From contig OX465282.1 of NCBI GenBank assembly GCA_949987705.1, positions 13,194,501 to 13,258,500 of the forward strand: 64,000 bases of DNA. Reading direction: 5' to 3'. Shown in pieces: positions 9,995 to 21,200 of this stretch. Source of the DNA: Thereva unica. Lineage: Eukaryota; Arthropoda; Insecta; Diptera; Therevidae. Positions within the stretch are counted from its first letter, which is position 1; each line of letters begins with the position of its first letter. Under the pieces are notes generated by a model. That model searched no databases. It was not told where the DNA came from and saw nothing but the letters and a program-made list of their open reading frames with translations. Both the position numbers and the translations under genes were made by a program.

Positions 9995-10210
9995 GAGCAG
10001 CCTATTGTTGGCCTTGCTTTCCTCTAGAGTTCGCCTTGCTTTCCTCTAGAGTTCGCCTCCATTTCTGGCCTGACCTTTCCAGTTTCTAATTCCTATTTAT
10101 CTAATGTCTTCCCCGACGTTGTCTATATATCTTTTCTTAGGGCGACCTGGTCTCCTCTTTCTGTCCGTACTTTGCCCAGCACTCTTTGCCGGGTTCCGTT
10201 CCGTACTTCG
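9995..10210 (-). pseudogene. LINE 3'-end fragment (C-terminal coding region)
   Basis: The minus strand shows scattered pieces of the common LINE C-terminal region in shifting frames: a Pro/Arg block corresponding to GRPRKRxIDNVxEDIR, then IRNWKGQARN-like and KWRR-like stretches. A 24-bp direct repeat around 10015-10050 (CTTGCTTTCCTCTAGAGTTC twice) is local. It is badly decayed. Confidence 0.4.
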
Positions 10211-10562
10211 TTTGACATAACCAATACATCGTAGTCTATTTATATTTTAATCACTTGGATAATGTGTGAAATTTAACTGCTTACATACAACTTGTGAGTT
10301 GCATCATTTCCTTCAATGAAGGAAAGAATTGAAGAATTTTCCTTTCTAATCTTCCTAACAACAATGCTTCGTCTGCGTTCTTCAATATCCACACTTCCGA
10401 ACCATAAGACAAGACTTATTAGTGTTTTGTAAAGTAAATATTATTGAAGTTTACAACAAAATTTTGAACCAATAGGCTTAGAGGCGACTGTAAAAAATAG
10501 AAGCTCTTTTCTGAAAGAATGAAATTTTTTAGAAAAGATAATATTGGCAATAGTCTATATTA

Positions 10563-10890
10563 GGGAATCCAATCCCGCAACATTTTTGCGGGATCAGTAA
10601 TGCGGGACTGGACATGTGGGACTCGCGGGATTTGAACAGTAGATCACCTGTTACCTGAAATACTAACAATATTGCAAAGTATTAATAAAAATAGAGTTAG
10701 GCCCTCCGAACACGAGTCGACTGATTTGCAATGCCAACTTCATCCGCAACTGTTTCGTGATCTTGCCCGTGTACGGAAGTGGGAATCCATACACTGGTCG
10801 ACAGAGATGAGACCGATTTGAAACTAGTTTCAACTGCTTGCGTGCGACTGTTCTTGCCGATCGGAAGCGATTTTAGTTGCGTGGTTCTAT
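10563..10890 (+). repeat. Dispersed ~300-bp repeat, copy A
   Basis: This matches 42571-42870 in the same orientation along nearly its full length. Shared blocks include TTTTTGCGGGATCAGTA, AATATTGCAAAGTATTAATA and GAAACTAGTTT. A shorter related piece is near 51790-51900. It has no coding potential and no terminal inverted repeats that I can see, so its class is unknown. Confidence 0.65.
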
Positions 10891-11640
10891 TTCATTTGAG
10901 CTACTTGACATTTTGAAAAAACTTCGTGACTAAAAACTATCTGGGCACAGAACACCGATTGATCCAAAATCAGACGTGCTCGTGTCTGGACAAAAGTTTC
11001 ATTTTGTTTGCAAACTGGTTGTGCGCTTGATTATTTGGGACTGCAAATCAGTCAACTCCACAAAATATTTAAATTCGTTAATTGAAGATATCTGCCTACT
11101 TAATAACACAAAATCGGCTAAGTATATTTAATGGCGTGTACTCGAACGTGATCAATTACTGAGTTTCCATGCAGAGTTTACCCTGGGTTAAATCAGAGTC
11201 AGCGCCCATTACCGAGTTTCCATAGTTAATAGTTTTCTTTAAAAAAAATTCAACTCTGCTCAACTCAACGAAAATGGGTACGTTGAACAGAGTTCATGCA
11301 AACAACTAAAAACGGTAAACTGGCAAAGGTGCAAAAAGAGCAAATGCCGCGCCTCGCTTGGACGTCAGAGACTTTATATTTAATAAATACTGTTAAAGAA
11401 ATATCTATAATAAAATTTATTGTGCACAGAATGAAAACTCAAAAATGGAAACGCATAGAGTTAAGTCGTTGAGTTGAAGTATCATTTCAACTCAACCACA
11501 ACTCAACAATAGAAACTCGATACAAGGAATCGCGGGTTGAGTTAAGTTTCGGTAAATCCAAGAAAACTCCACGAAACACGTCGGGTTAAGCTGCATATTT
11601 GTAATTTTGCAATTTTAGATAGGCGGGAATATTATGCGTA
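10891..11640. other. Intronic DNA, possible MITE rich in GAGTT/AACTC
   Basis: Words such as GAGTTTCCAT and AACTCAAC and their complements recur between about 11160 and 11590. This suggests a decayed inverted-repeat element, but I could not fix its ends. No gene seen. Confidence 0.3.
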
Positions 11641-11684
11641 GATTGCTGCCTTATTCATGAAAATATCTAATAGATTTACAAAAA

Positions 11685-11835
11685 TACAGGGTAATATGTA
11701 AACCTCTACCAAAAAAACTTCAAAACGCCCTAGCGGGTAAACCGTTACGATTCCCCACCCCTTCGATTTTTTGTTCGTCCATCCAAGGCCTATCCACAGC
11801 CAAGCGGTTGGACACTTTAGCTGATACACCCTGTA
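11685..11835. mobile_element. Small MITE with TACAGGGT ends
   Basis: The left end TACAGGGTAA and the right end ACACCCTGTA are inverted. TA at each edge would fit a Tc1/mariner-type duplication. The inverted match is short, so this is tentative. Confidence 0.4.
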
Positions 11836-12324
11836 TAACGGGCTGGGGCACCCGGTCTGGTAAATCTTAGGGGTTAAGACAGCCGGCTACCACTACAGAG
11901 GTGCGTGGTACGATCGACCTTCGTATTTCCACTTCTTCTAACTAAGGTAATATTAATTTTTGCTTGTATTTATAACACTTCCCTATCACCTTTCCTGCCA
12001 TAAGCAAAATACAATCTCTTAGCCGGCTCCCACAATGAGGAAACAAGCAATAAGCATATCTGTCGTTTTTCAATATGCACTGAGTATCGCCAGAAATACT
12101 GTTTCCACAACAAGCAAAATTTTTCATTCGAGTTGCTTTAATGTGAGCCCTCTAATTTAATTCAACGTGAAATAGGCGCTACCGATAATATTGCGTGTTG
12201 CCTATTGCCAGTTGCTTACTTCTTGTTGCCTCAGTGTGAGAGCCCCCTTGTTCAATAACCAAACACATCGTTCTGTCGCGGTAGTATTGGATGGGAGCCA
12301 TTGGAATAATATCGCGTGTTATCA
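11836..12324. other. Intronic DNA, nothing recognised
   Basis: No convincing frame or repeat. Some CA/TT-rich words recur around 12130-12250 without clear structure. Confidence 0.4.
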
Positions 12325-12545
12325 GAGCAGCCATTCTTTCACTCTCCTCTCTACTATCGTCCCAATCTGAGCTTGCTATTTGACATTGCTACAATATGAA
12401 GGGGGGCCTACCTTTGAGTTTTGAGTCTGATTTTTTTTACATATAAAACCTTTTCTTGTTGCTGTGCTAATTAACAGGGTTATTTTTTGTACTTGTAATT
12501 GCCTTATATTGAATAACGTTGGGTGCTATATGTGTAATTTTTTTT
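12325..12545 (+). repeat. Local direct duplication, first copy
   Basis: Segments such as GCCATTCTTTCA, CTACTATCGT, GCTATTTGACATT, CTTGTTGCTGT, CAGGGTTATTT and CTTGTAATTGCC occur in the same order here and at 12789-13032. The offset is about 460 bp and divergence is moderate. Confidence 0.65.
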
Positions 12546-12554
12546 ATGTGGCAT

Positions 12555-12652
12555 GGTCAAGCTTAGGAATCACACTTTGTACCACTAGACCGTCATGTCG
12601 TTCAACTCGTGGTGCAATGTCTAGTAGTAAGCTTGACCTGAAAATGGAAAAA
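12555..12652 (+). repeat. Dispersed ~90-110 bp repeat, copy 2
   Basis: This is the cleanest copy. It starts GGTCAAGCTTAGGAATCACA, has the core CAATGTCTAGTAGTAAGCTT and ends in an A-rich tail (GAAAATGGAAAAAG). Its two ends also carry inverted GGTCAAGCTTA / TAAGCTTGACC. It lies between the two halves of the local duplication. Confidence 0.7.
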
Positions 12653-12788
12653 GAATAGGAACTGTTAAGGGTAGTCTGGTGAGCCTCGCGTTTGCACTAC
12701 TGGGTGTTATATGAGTGCGGTGAGTCACAACCGTCAGGGCTAGCGAGAGACAGTCTTGTTGGAGTGTTATACCTCCTGAAACAAGTGA

Positions 12789-13032
12789 CAGAACTGCCAT
12801 TCTTTCAATCTTCTCCCTACTATCGTTTAAGCAGAACCTGCTATTTGACATTACACTTTATATACAACTTTCGATCGACAATATGAAAGCTCTGAGCCTT
12901 TTATAAAAAAAACCTACTCTTGTTGCTGTATTTATTAAGGCAGGGTTATTTATTGTGCTTGTAATTGCCCTACTAATAATCCAGTAAACATTGGACACCG
13001 GTGGGCCCTATATATGTATATGTGTAATTTCC
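12789..13032 (+). repeat. Local direct duplication, second copy
   Basis: Partner of 12325-12545. It has the same block order with small insertions. Confidence 0.65.
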
Positions 13033-14277
13033 CTAATACCACTCACGCCCGGGCGCAATGGCCTTCACCTGTTTACTACAAATAGCTTTCTTTTAGTGAA
13101 CTCCTCTTGACCTGTTGCGATGCGTGCCGCTGGTTGAAAGACCTCGGGCAATAGCACGCATTGGGCCATCTGGTCGACAGGTGGAGTGGGAGCCTTATTA
13201 CCGAAATTGAATTGATTTGTGGGGGCAATTATATGAAAAATAAACCTGAAACATGCGTGCATACCATACTCTCGTATTGTTGACCACCGACGAAGTTACA
13301 TTTGGGTGTCCTCCTTTTGGGGTTAATGCTTAGTATCTATGATGAGCGGGAAAGGGTGATGCCTGAAATAAAAAATCCTCGGCGGGGAGAAGATTTTGCC
13401 GCCTTTAAGCCTTAAGAAATTAGCCCATACAAATAAATGTCTAATAGTTTATTTAATTAATAATACCCTCAGCGCAATTTGATTGCTATCATCAAGCTAG
13501 GATAAAGGATATAAACTACTTGCCGTAATGTTCGGATAAATAACAAAAAATCCGTTCTGTACTACTTCCTTTTTACACTCTTTAACATTCCCCTAATTGA
13601 TCCTGCCTGATAGTTACAGCCTTGTGCCTCTTCCAACGCCAAAATCTTGTAAATGTTAAATGAAAGGTGTTGCAGAAATCCTGGAGATCGATTAGATGGA
13701 TCCCATGGATACAAGTATCACTGTCGAGTCAGCGCCAATTTTCCATACAAATCTTATACTCTAACCAAGCTAGATCGCAGGTCTTGGAGAAAGCATTATT
13801 TTTGGAAAACCAATTCACTAGCGCTTATTGATTTCTTCCAAGGTGTTAACTGGGATCTATGTTTACTTCAACTCATATACCTGGGCCGGGAACCCGAGAA
13901 CTGCCTCAGCTGGGCTGGACTAGGTGCAAAATCGCTCTCACTTATTGTTGATTGCGCCATTTGTTCTTGAATTGGCTCATTAAACCATCGCCAGCGAAAT
14001 TTTACTGCTTTTGCTACAATGATTGCCCCATTAAAATAAATTATCTTCTGCCTCCAGACTAATGTGTGTTCGGCAACACAAGGCCAGACTGAAAGGCCCA
14101 CACTCTCAAACTGCTGCCGATATTTTCGCGCATACTTTGTCCTGCAATAGGAAGGAGAACTCAATTCTGGAACAACCTGCCATAGTCAGTATTCCTTAAC
14201 TCATACAATAACCAAAGAGTTCACAGGCAAGGTTCATCAATTTCTCGTCATGAATCCCTCAGATTCCGTCTAGTCTG
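13033..14277. other. Intronic DNA, nothing recognised
   Basis: Open stretches near 13653-13970 and, on the other strand, 13868-14164 overlap each other and show no known motif. I do not call a gene here. Confidence 0.4.
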
Positions 14278-14345
14278 CTTTCTCTATTTTTCGAGAAAAG
14301 CTTACTACTAGACATTGCTCCATCACTAAGACTGAACTTAGACTT
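14278..14345 (-). repeat. Dispersed ~90-110 bp repeat, copy 3
   Basis: The minus strand holds the core CAATGTCTAGTAGTAAGCTT and the tail TCGAAAAATAGAGAAAG. Confidence 0.6.
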
Positions 14346-14649
14346 TTTTAAACAGTCGACTGACCCAGAGTATAAATGTCGGGGTGGGCGAGACGCAGCC
14401 TCTTCGGATTATTATCTAATCTCATGTTACCTCGTAACCCATGCCTATTACATTTGGATTATGTCTATGGGTCCATCAATCCATAGTACAATCATATCAT
14501 GATGATAGATATCAGAAGGTAACGTCCTTGATGCAGGCGATGACTTATTGACAATGTCGTGTAGTTTCTAATAGTAAGAAAAAATGGATTAACACGTTTC
14601 TGTATAGGAATCGTACCTTGCACCTTCCTTCTTACTTATCCAAAGCCAC

Positions 14650-14890
14650 AACTAGGGCTAGTCTATTTTCCTTTGCATGGGATCTATTGAATAAGCTATA
14701 AGTGCGGTATCATCTGCCTATTCGGCATCTTTTAGCCGTTTTACTATTCCACATATGATTTCTTTTACTTCTCTGCTAGCATTCTTAATTATGTATTTCG
14801 TTAAATATAGTAGTAATCAAGAGTAATGGTGAAAGGTGGCAACCTTGTCTCACTCCAGTTGCCATTGTTTTTGGATCATTTAATTGTCTA
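14650..14890 (-). pseudogene. LINE reverse transcriptase fragment
   Basis: The minus strand gives TMATGVRQGCHLSPLLL. After a frame change and a stop it gives REVKEIICGIVKRLKDAE and ADDTALIA. These are the RQG.LSPLLF block and the catalytic (Y)ADD box at their usual distance. The tyrosine position is a stop codon. It is a dead fragment of another non-LTR element. Confidence 0.6.
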
Positions 14891-15164
14891 TAATGAAGTA
14901 AAATTGGGCTTCTGGGAGAGATATTCTGTCCGTCTGCTACGTCAAGTTAATGTTGTTTAGCTCGCCATGTTACACCACACCTACATATGGCTACACACAT
15001 TGTACCACGTAACGAAAATAATCAAGTAAAATACATTCAACAATAAATTTGGAGCATATTCCTTTTTTGGTTCATATTTCCCGTCGCATGCCCGCTTGTA
15101 CAGCTACTGCTCAGTGCTTGGACATTTAAATTTTTTGGTCAAGTTTAGCAGTCTTGAGGCCGTA

Positions 15165-15258
15165 TGTGCTCCCATTAAAAATGGTTAAAAATTCTACGGC
15201 CATCATATGCCCCTTAAAAAGCCAAGCGGCCGGTGTTCGCTCGTTGTAAGGCCACTAA
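15165..15258 (+). repeat. Fragment of the element seen at 35060-35570
   Basis: The stretch from AAAAATGGTTAAAAA to CGTTGTAAGGCCA matches, in inverted orientation, 35062-35160 near the left end of that element. It includes part of its terminal repeat. Confidence 0.55.
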
Positions 15259-15989
15259 AGGGTACTTAAGTGTACTTACTGTAATCGAGTGATTGGCACC
15301 TATATTACCTAACTTCATTAACTAGTTTACTTTAAAACTCTACCGACGCTCGAGAATCGCCTTGTCAACATCCAAACTTGGGTCGTCCTCGCTTCAACTA
15401 CTCAGACAATTCAGTTTAAATATTTTTGGTTGGCCATCACCAGGTCTTTTACTACTTCTTTCGGACCTAATTCTGCTCTCCGTCTATCATTAGATCAACG
15501 AGGTTTCTTAGTCCAGATTATAAATATTTCATTTTAGTTCCTTTTTTGGGCAGCTTCCTGTACTAATCCCTGAAAATTTGTTGAAAAAGTGCATAATTGT
15601 ATATCCCACGGGAATATTTTTATCGGGAAGGGTTGCCATGCTTTGTTGCCTTTTTTTTAACGAGGTTTTATTATCGAGGAGTTTGTCCATATGTAACAAT
15701 GCTTCGAGTTCACCAAATAATCGCAACAATTTTTTTCTTGCACAGAAACTGACGACACTAACTTCGCCCTGTAGGCTATAGACTTAATTCCATTAATAGC
15801 TCTACTGTGTTTCCAACTAACTTTTTATCCAGTTGCAATTGACCTGTCTTTTTTTCAAGTCTAACCCGTTTTCCAAATATTTTCAATCAATTTATTTACT
15901 CTACAGTGTGGAACTGTTATATTAAGGTTAGACTAGGGATTTAGATTAGAAGTTATATCGACAATAATCGTCGAGATGATGGGATAAGG

Positions 15990-16206
15990 TCGTGGCCCAT
16001 GTGGTGAAAGTCAAGTCGTGTGGCGTGACAAGTCGTTTGAGTTCAAGAAAATGACGTTTCAGTCGAATTTCGACAGTCCGGCCTTTTACCACACGGAGTG
16101 GAAGATCTACGTTAAGTTCAGGGTCCCAGTGCTGAAAGTCGTATTTCGACTGAAACATCACTTTCTTCAATTCAAATGACTTGTCACGTCATACAACTCG
16201 ACCTCC
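15990..16206. mobile_element. Foldback repeat, ~200 bp
   Basis: GTCAAGTCGTGTGGCGTGAC, CAAGTCGTTTGA and GTTTCAGTCGAA on the left are mirrored by TTCGACTGAAAC, TCAAATGACTTG and GTCACGTCATACAACTCGAC on the right. A related half is at about 37430-37510. No ends or target duplication could be fixed. Confidence 0.55.
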
Positions 16207-16238
16207 AGCTTAGGGGCCCTTGTAAGCCGGGTCGATAG

Positions 16239-16246
16239 GTCTAGAC
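16239..16246. repeat. hAT-type target duplication, left (GTCTAGAC)
   Basis: Identical to 16942-16949. The octamer is itself a palindrome. Confidence 0.85.
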
Positions 16247-16941
16247 CAGTGATTCCCAAAGTGGTTTCCGCGGAACCTTACGGTTCACCGAAAAAAATTT
16301 AGGGTTCCGTGTCACCAGCGCCGAAGCGCAAATACATTCGCAGACATTCACTGGCGCTGCGCCGGCCTTTTAACGCGTTCTTGCTAATCAGAAAGTGCAA
16401 GTGGCCCTTCTTCGTTAAAATTTGGTCTACGCCACGCCGCGTAACATTTTGGCCGCCATTCCATATTCCCATGTCGAGGGGGTTGTGAAGAAAATGGTAA
16501 TCCGCCCTCTTGAGATGGCCGCCATGGGCCAAACGATATATTGAGTATACTATATTGCTTATGGTGTTCTACTTAACATACCATTTCATTTGATACCCAT
16601 GTCGAAGGGGTTGTGAAGAATATTTCAATCCGTCCTCCTGAGCCTGCCGCCATGGATCTAAAGGTATATTGAATATACCATATTGCATTGTTATCGGAGC
16701 TGAAGTTGTGTGCAAAAATTCAGGGTGATCGGGTAACCGGAAGTATTTAAAAAATAGATTTCAAGATATGTACCGGACAAACAGACAGACAAGAAAGCGA
16801 GCTAATAAAAACGTTTTAAAATATATTAAAGGATAAATATATACATATATCATATATTATTTTATTTTTTCATCGTTGGGTTCCGCCAAATTTTATACAT
16901 TGTAGAAAGGTTCCGTACGAAATAAAGTTTGGGAACCACTG
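16247..16941. mobile_element. Non-autonomous hAT element, 695 bp, with internal ~128-bp repeats
   Basis: The left end CAGTGATTCCCAAAGTGG and the right end, read inward, CAGTGGTTCCCAAACTTT are hAT-like terminal repeats with an 8-bp duplication. There is no transposase. The interior (about 16440-16690) has roughly two copies of a 126-129 bp unit containing CCCATGTCGA.GGGG, TTGTGAAGAA and GCCGCCATGG. That unit also makes up the array at 53593-53988. Confidence 0.85.
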
Positions 16942-16949
16942 GTCTAGAC
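16942..16949. repeat. hAT-type target duplication, right (GTCTAGAC)
   Basis: Identical to 16239-16246. Confidence 0.85.
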
Positions 16950-18549
16950 CGATATCTCTAATCGTCAAATTAAGATTAGGTAGCTTCTTTGATATTAAAG
17001 AGAACCACAGTAAAATTTTTCAGTTGAAACAAAAAGCAATGAATATGAATGTACAAGAAGTATTCTTAACATTTAAAACTAATTAATTAAATTGAATTAA
17101 AAAAAAAAAAACAAATAAATGACAATACATTTTTTTTAAACAAAAAACAAAAATAAAACGGCCCAACTGTTGACCTGATCTGTACCTACATCGTCGTATC
17201 TACTCTTCGCATAGTGGTACGTATTTAAAACAAAAAAAATACAAATTTCTAAAAAGTTATTAATCCATTTAAAAAAAAAACATACGAAAAGTTGACTCTT
17301 CTTTTTCTCGTACCAGCAGAATTTCTTTTCAATTTCTCGCAGAAGACTGCTAATCTAATATAAAAATAAAAAAAAAGTAGTACACTCTATTGTTTATACG
17401 TATTGGAAAGAGCGTTAATAATGTTTCAAAACACAGAGTTTGGTACGTATTCTAATTAATTTTTATTAAAAACACAAAAAACAAAACAAAAACATTCTTT
17501 AAAATATAAAAAAACAAAAAAACAGCATTGAATGCAAGAAAGTAAACCAAGATTAAATTTCTGGGAAGTACATTACTTTATATATAATATTACTATACTT
17601 TGTTTAATTATTTATCGTGATTTAATTAATAATAATGAAAAAAAATAAGTGTGATTCTCGATAACGTAACAATAACAAAAAAGTATCCTCCTTTTTCTAC
17701 GGCTTTTGGCTATAAATATTTAAACAGAATTTTTTTTATATATATATAAAAAAATACGAAAAAAATGGTGAGTAAATCTTTAATTTGTTAAGTTATTATT
17801 TGTATAAATATTACTATAAGGCGATCATATATATTTCGTTTATTTTTGGTTAGAGAAATGTTTTTTTTTTGTGTCTTAGAACTTTTTTATTCCTCCAAAA
17901 AGTGTTGATATAAATCATATAATATAAAAGAATAATTCTTATGTTGGTTGTTATTCCAAAATTGGTTGCCTATGGTTATAGAGTATTAAATACCACAGAT
18001 TTATTGAGCGATTTTAATGGTTGTATTCAAAACGTTCTTTCTAAACAAAATATTCGTATACATTTATTCACAACAAATATGACAAATCTAAACACGAAAT
18101 AGTTGATCCATTTCAATTGTTTCTTCGATAACTGAAGAATAGTTTCTTGGACAATAATCAATTGGTCCATACCAATTTGGATTTCAAAATAGTTGATCCA
18201 TAATAAAGTTTGTCGTAAAAAAATTTGAACTACCTACCTTAACTTAGATTAGATGGTTGTTTAACCGACTGTGGTGGTTATCTATAGTCTAAAACCATAT
18301 TGGTGTAGAATTTTGACTTGACAATTACAGAGGTCATGAGAAAAGCACTCCGAGATGTTCAAAGATGGTGTACTATAGAGAGGCCTATCAATCAATCCAA
18401 ATCAATCCCCTTTTCCAAACGTTTCAAATTGAACCTATGTCCTATGTGTATCCAGTTGAAAGTTCATACTCAGTCATATATCTGGAAGATATGCTGAATA
18501 AGAGACTGAACTGAACGCTGACTACTCAGTAAATCCACCAGTTACTATA
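16950..18549. other. AT-rich intronic DNA, nothing recognised
   Basis: Long A and T runs, strongest from 17030 to 17960, and no conserved frame. No repeat ends seen. Confidence 0.5.
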
Positions 18550-18812
18550 GGTCTGTTCCCGTACCTGCAGAATCTGTCAATTGCTTTGAATTACTTAACA
18601 GAATTCTGTTCCCGCATTTTTACTGCATTCGCCATAAACTGAAACCTGCTGCAGCTTAGTAGTTATTGACTGTAGTAATTTGACTGTCACTCCCGCGTTT
18701 AAACTGCAGAAACCTGTAGGAGCATATTCCTGTATTTTCTGTACTTCATCCCCACCTCTCAATAAGCAACTTGCAGTAAGTGACAGAATGCAGAAAGTAC
18801 GGGAACAGGCCT
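18550..18812. mobile_element. MITE with GGYCTGTTCCCGTAC ends, ~263 bp
   Basis: The left end GGTCTGTTCCCGTACCTGCA and the right end, read inward, GGCCTGTTCCCGTACTTTCT are inverted over about 30 bp including AGAATCTGTCA / TGACAGAATG. The interior repeats the words CTGCAG and TGTTCCCG. The target duplication is unclear. Confidence 0.65.
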
Positions 18813-19084
18813 TGTATGTCCATGACAGATTTTGGGTAAGACCATTGATGTACTAGATGTACAGTACAATACGATACGTTGAACCTATAGCTACTGGTCT
18901 GTCCGATACAGCGATCCTCAGGTGCACTAGACTGCAAAGGATTGTTTGCCGCTCCATTACTGCAGCTGTGAGTACCTGTCCCACATTATGGCAATCCGCC
19001 GCCATAAATGCTCGGATTGCTCCGAGTAGAAGAAACGTATCCTTCGGTGGTCCAAGGAACCTGGTTTACAGATGAGACCCTTTG

Positions 19085-19300
19085 CCTTAAAGGACTTTAT
19101 TACACTAAACAGGGCGGACTTAGGTTGTTAGTTGGATATCTGTTGGATATCCCACAACCTAGGACTGTCTCGGGCGACCGAGAGCCTCCTCTATATGGAA
19201 GACCACGAAACTTCCACACATATTCTGTGTGAATGATCCTGCTCTGACCTCTGGCTTAAAAGAAGAACGTTTAGAGGTTGCGCCAAATCAAAGGGAAAAC
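19085..19300 (+). pseudogene. Possible LINE fragment (end of RNase H-type coding region)
   Basis: The stretch LRLLVGYLLD is followed, after frame changes, by LYMEDHETSTHILCE. The pattern resembles the C-terminal ...LLVG.LTGH...CR.C...ET..HILC.C block of R1/jockey-like LINEs. It is short and decayed. Confidence 0.35.
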
Positions 19301-19333
19301 TCAATACCAAAGTAAATAATAAACCATACACTG

Positions 19334-19336
19334 TTA
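19334..19336. repeat. Target duplication TTA, left
   Basis: TTA also follows the right end at 19844-19846. Confidence 0.6.
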
Positions 19337-19843
19337 CCCGGCCTTTACACGGGACGGGGTTAGGTTACTGACGGGTAATTTAGTTTGGAACTGTCAAATA
19401 CTGCCCAGCTGGCTGATTTGAGTTGGATCAACTGGCAGGCAGTTCATTTTAAACATGTTTTCACACGTTGCAGTAGCTTCTTTAATGTGCAATGAAGAAA
19501 AACGGAGATACAGAAAAATAAAATATTGGGTAACTCCGTTCCTTTCAAAGTGGATTGATTCTGATTTTGGTCTGAAAATAAATTTTTATTTATTAAACTG
19601 AAAATTAAAATAAAACATTCAATATGCACTTCAAAGCAAACCGGTAGCGGAGCTCTTGCATGCGCATACCACGTCAATATCACGTTTCGCTGGTTAAATT
19701 TCACAAGCTGTCAAGTTACTTCCTAGGCAGTATTGTCGAAATTGCAGTCTTGCCAGTACGGTCGCGACAGTAAAAAGACGGGATTGTAGACGTTTACCCG
19801 AGACAAGGACAGCCACAGTAATACTGTCCGTGTAAAGGCCGGG
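19337..19843. mobile_element. Harbinger-like MITE, 507 bp
   Basis: The left end CCCGGCCTTTACACGGGACG and the right end, read inward, CCCGGCCTTTACACGGACAG are inverted, with TTA on both sides. TTA is a classical PIF/Harbinger target. There is no coding region. This family differs from the GGGCC.../CNG elements of the window. Confidence 0.75.
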
Positions 19844-20562
19844 TTAATGAAAAAAATGCCGTAACTCCCATCCTGGAACTTAATATTAACTTCAACAAAA
19901 ATTTCGCGAATGGCAAAGACTTCTACCAGTATATAATAAAATTGAGCAATTACGCCACTCGGTTCGTTTAAAAACGCAAATTACCCACTCATTTATATTC
20001 TCAATAACAGCTTCACTGCGACTCTTGCCTTGGTCAGATGCTATGAGTGTAGTCCATCAAAACATTTTCGAAGGGGAAATTAAATGCTCACTTAGTGTCT
20101 TATCCATTCACGTAATAAAAAATTATAAATAGAATTGTCATTTCCCCCTGTGTACGCTCATTTTCCGTTTTATTTGGCGCTATCTCGATCAGAGAACAGA
20201 TTCGGTCTTCTTCAAGTAAAGCCCTTCATTCGGAGGTCCTTTCCGTTAGTAGAGCATGCACACATTATGTCTAACGTTGTCGCGCTGTTCACCATATGGG
20301 TTGCGTCTTACTCATATAATAATAATAATAAACTGCCTAGAGCGAAGCATTTACGCAGGGAGTGAACACGTGTTTCCCTTTCGTTCGGATACCCAACTTG
20401 TTGGCGTGGGCCCCTATGGGTCAATGTCTCGTTAGGATTGTCCAAATTCGGGCAATATCTTTTCGGGGTCTATCTAATAGATTCATTGTTCTTCCTTTGC
20501 TGTAAATAGACCGAGTAGCCCTAAAAATAATACAGGTCTCCAGTGCATTCGCCCTTGGCTTA

Positions 20563-21200
20563 CTAGCAGCAGGTGGTAGGCAAAATTAAAGTTATGCCGA
20601 CCTGGCCGCGACAGGATAGAGGCTCAATCAATTGACGTTTTTGACCCTGTCTACTGGGCTGCTTACCATCTTGATCTCCAAGCATCGGCTCTCTGTTTTG
20701 GAACACCCAGACGAGAATCATTTTATGGTTTCTACCGAGCTTATCTAGCTTAGCTCTTGATTTTCTACTTAGCTGTTCTTCTTTATGGTGAGGTATAGGG
20801 TCGAACAGTACACCAGGCACTTACTATACCTTTATACCGCCATAATTTGTAGGACAGGCTGCTTTAACAGAATTTGACTCATCTTCCTCACGGAAAACCC
20901 TGCAGGTTGGATCCTCCGTCCTTCATATCCTCAATAATTGCAGTGTCTGGAAATCAAGCTAACAAGAGTCGTGAGATCCCTTCTACTGCCCCCCCCCCCC
21001 AATTCTTTGGTCGCTTTTAGGACGGATTTGCTAGAGTTGGTCAATCCAGGCGCGGAACTCCAGCACATAGTGTGTTTCATCAAAGTCCATTCGGTAAGGG
21101 CTTTCTTCACCAAACTAGTGGGTATCCTAATAATAGCTGCTTTCAGACCGATGAATAAAATTTCAGAGCCCTGCACAGCCATCGATGACCCAGGATCCAA
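20563..21200 (-). pseudogene. LINE RNase H region fragments (R1/jockey-like), two pieces
   Basis: On the minus strand 20563-20760 gives KLDKLGRNHKMILVWVFQN and KKRQLIEPLSC-like blocks, which resemble the RNase H ...VLVWVPGH...G.E.AD..A..G.. part. The piece 20931-21120 gives LTEWTLMKHTMCWSS and SRRDLTTLVSLISRHCNY, which resembles the stretch after RNase H. Their order on the strand is reversed relative to an intact element, so they are probably two separate remnants. Confidence 0.45.

Noticed and set aside
13653..14164. Overlapping frames on both strands
   Set aside because: They overlap antiparallel, lack motifs, and are no longer than expected in moderately GC DNA.
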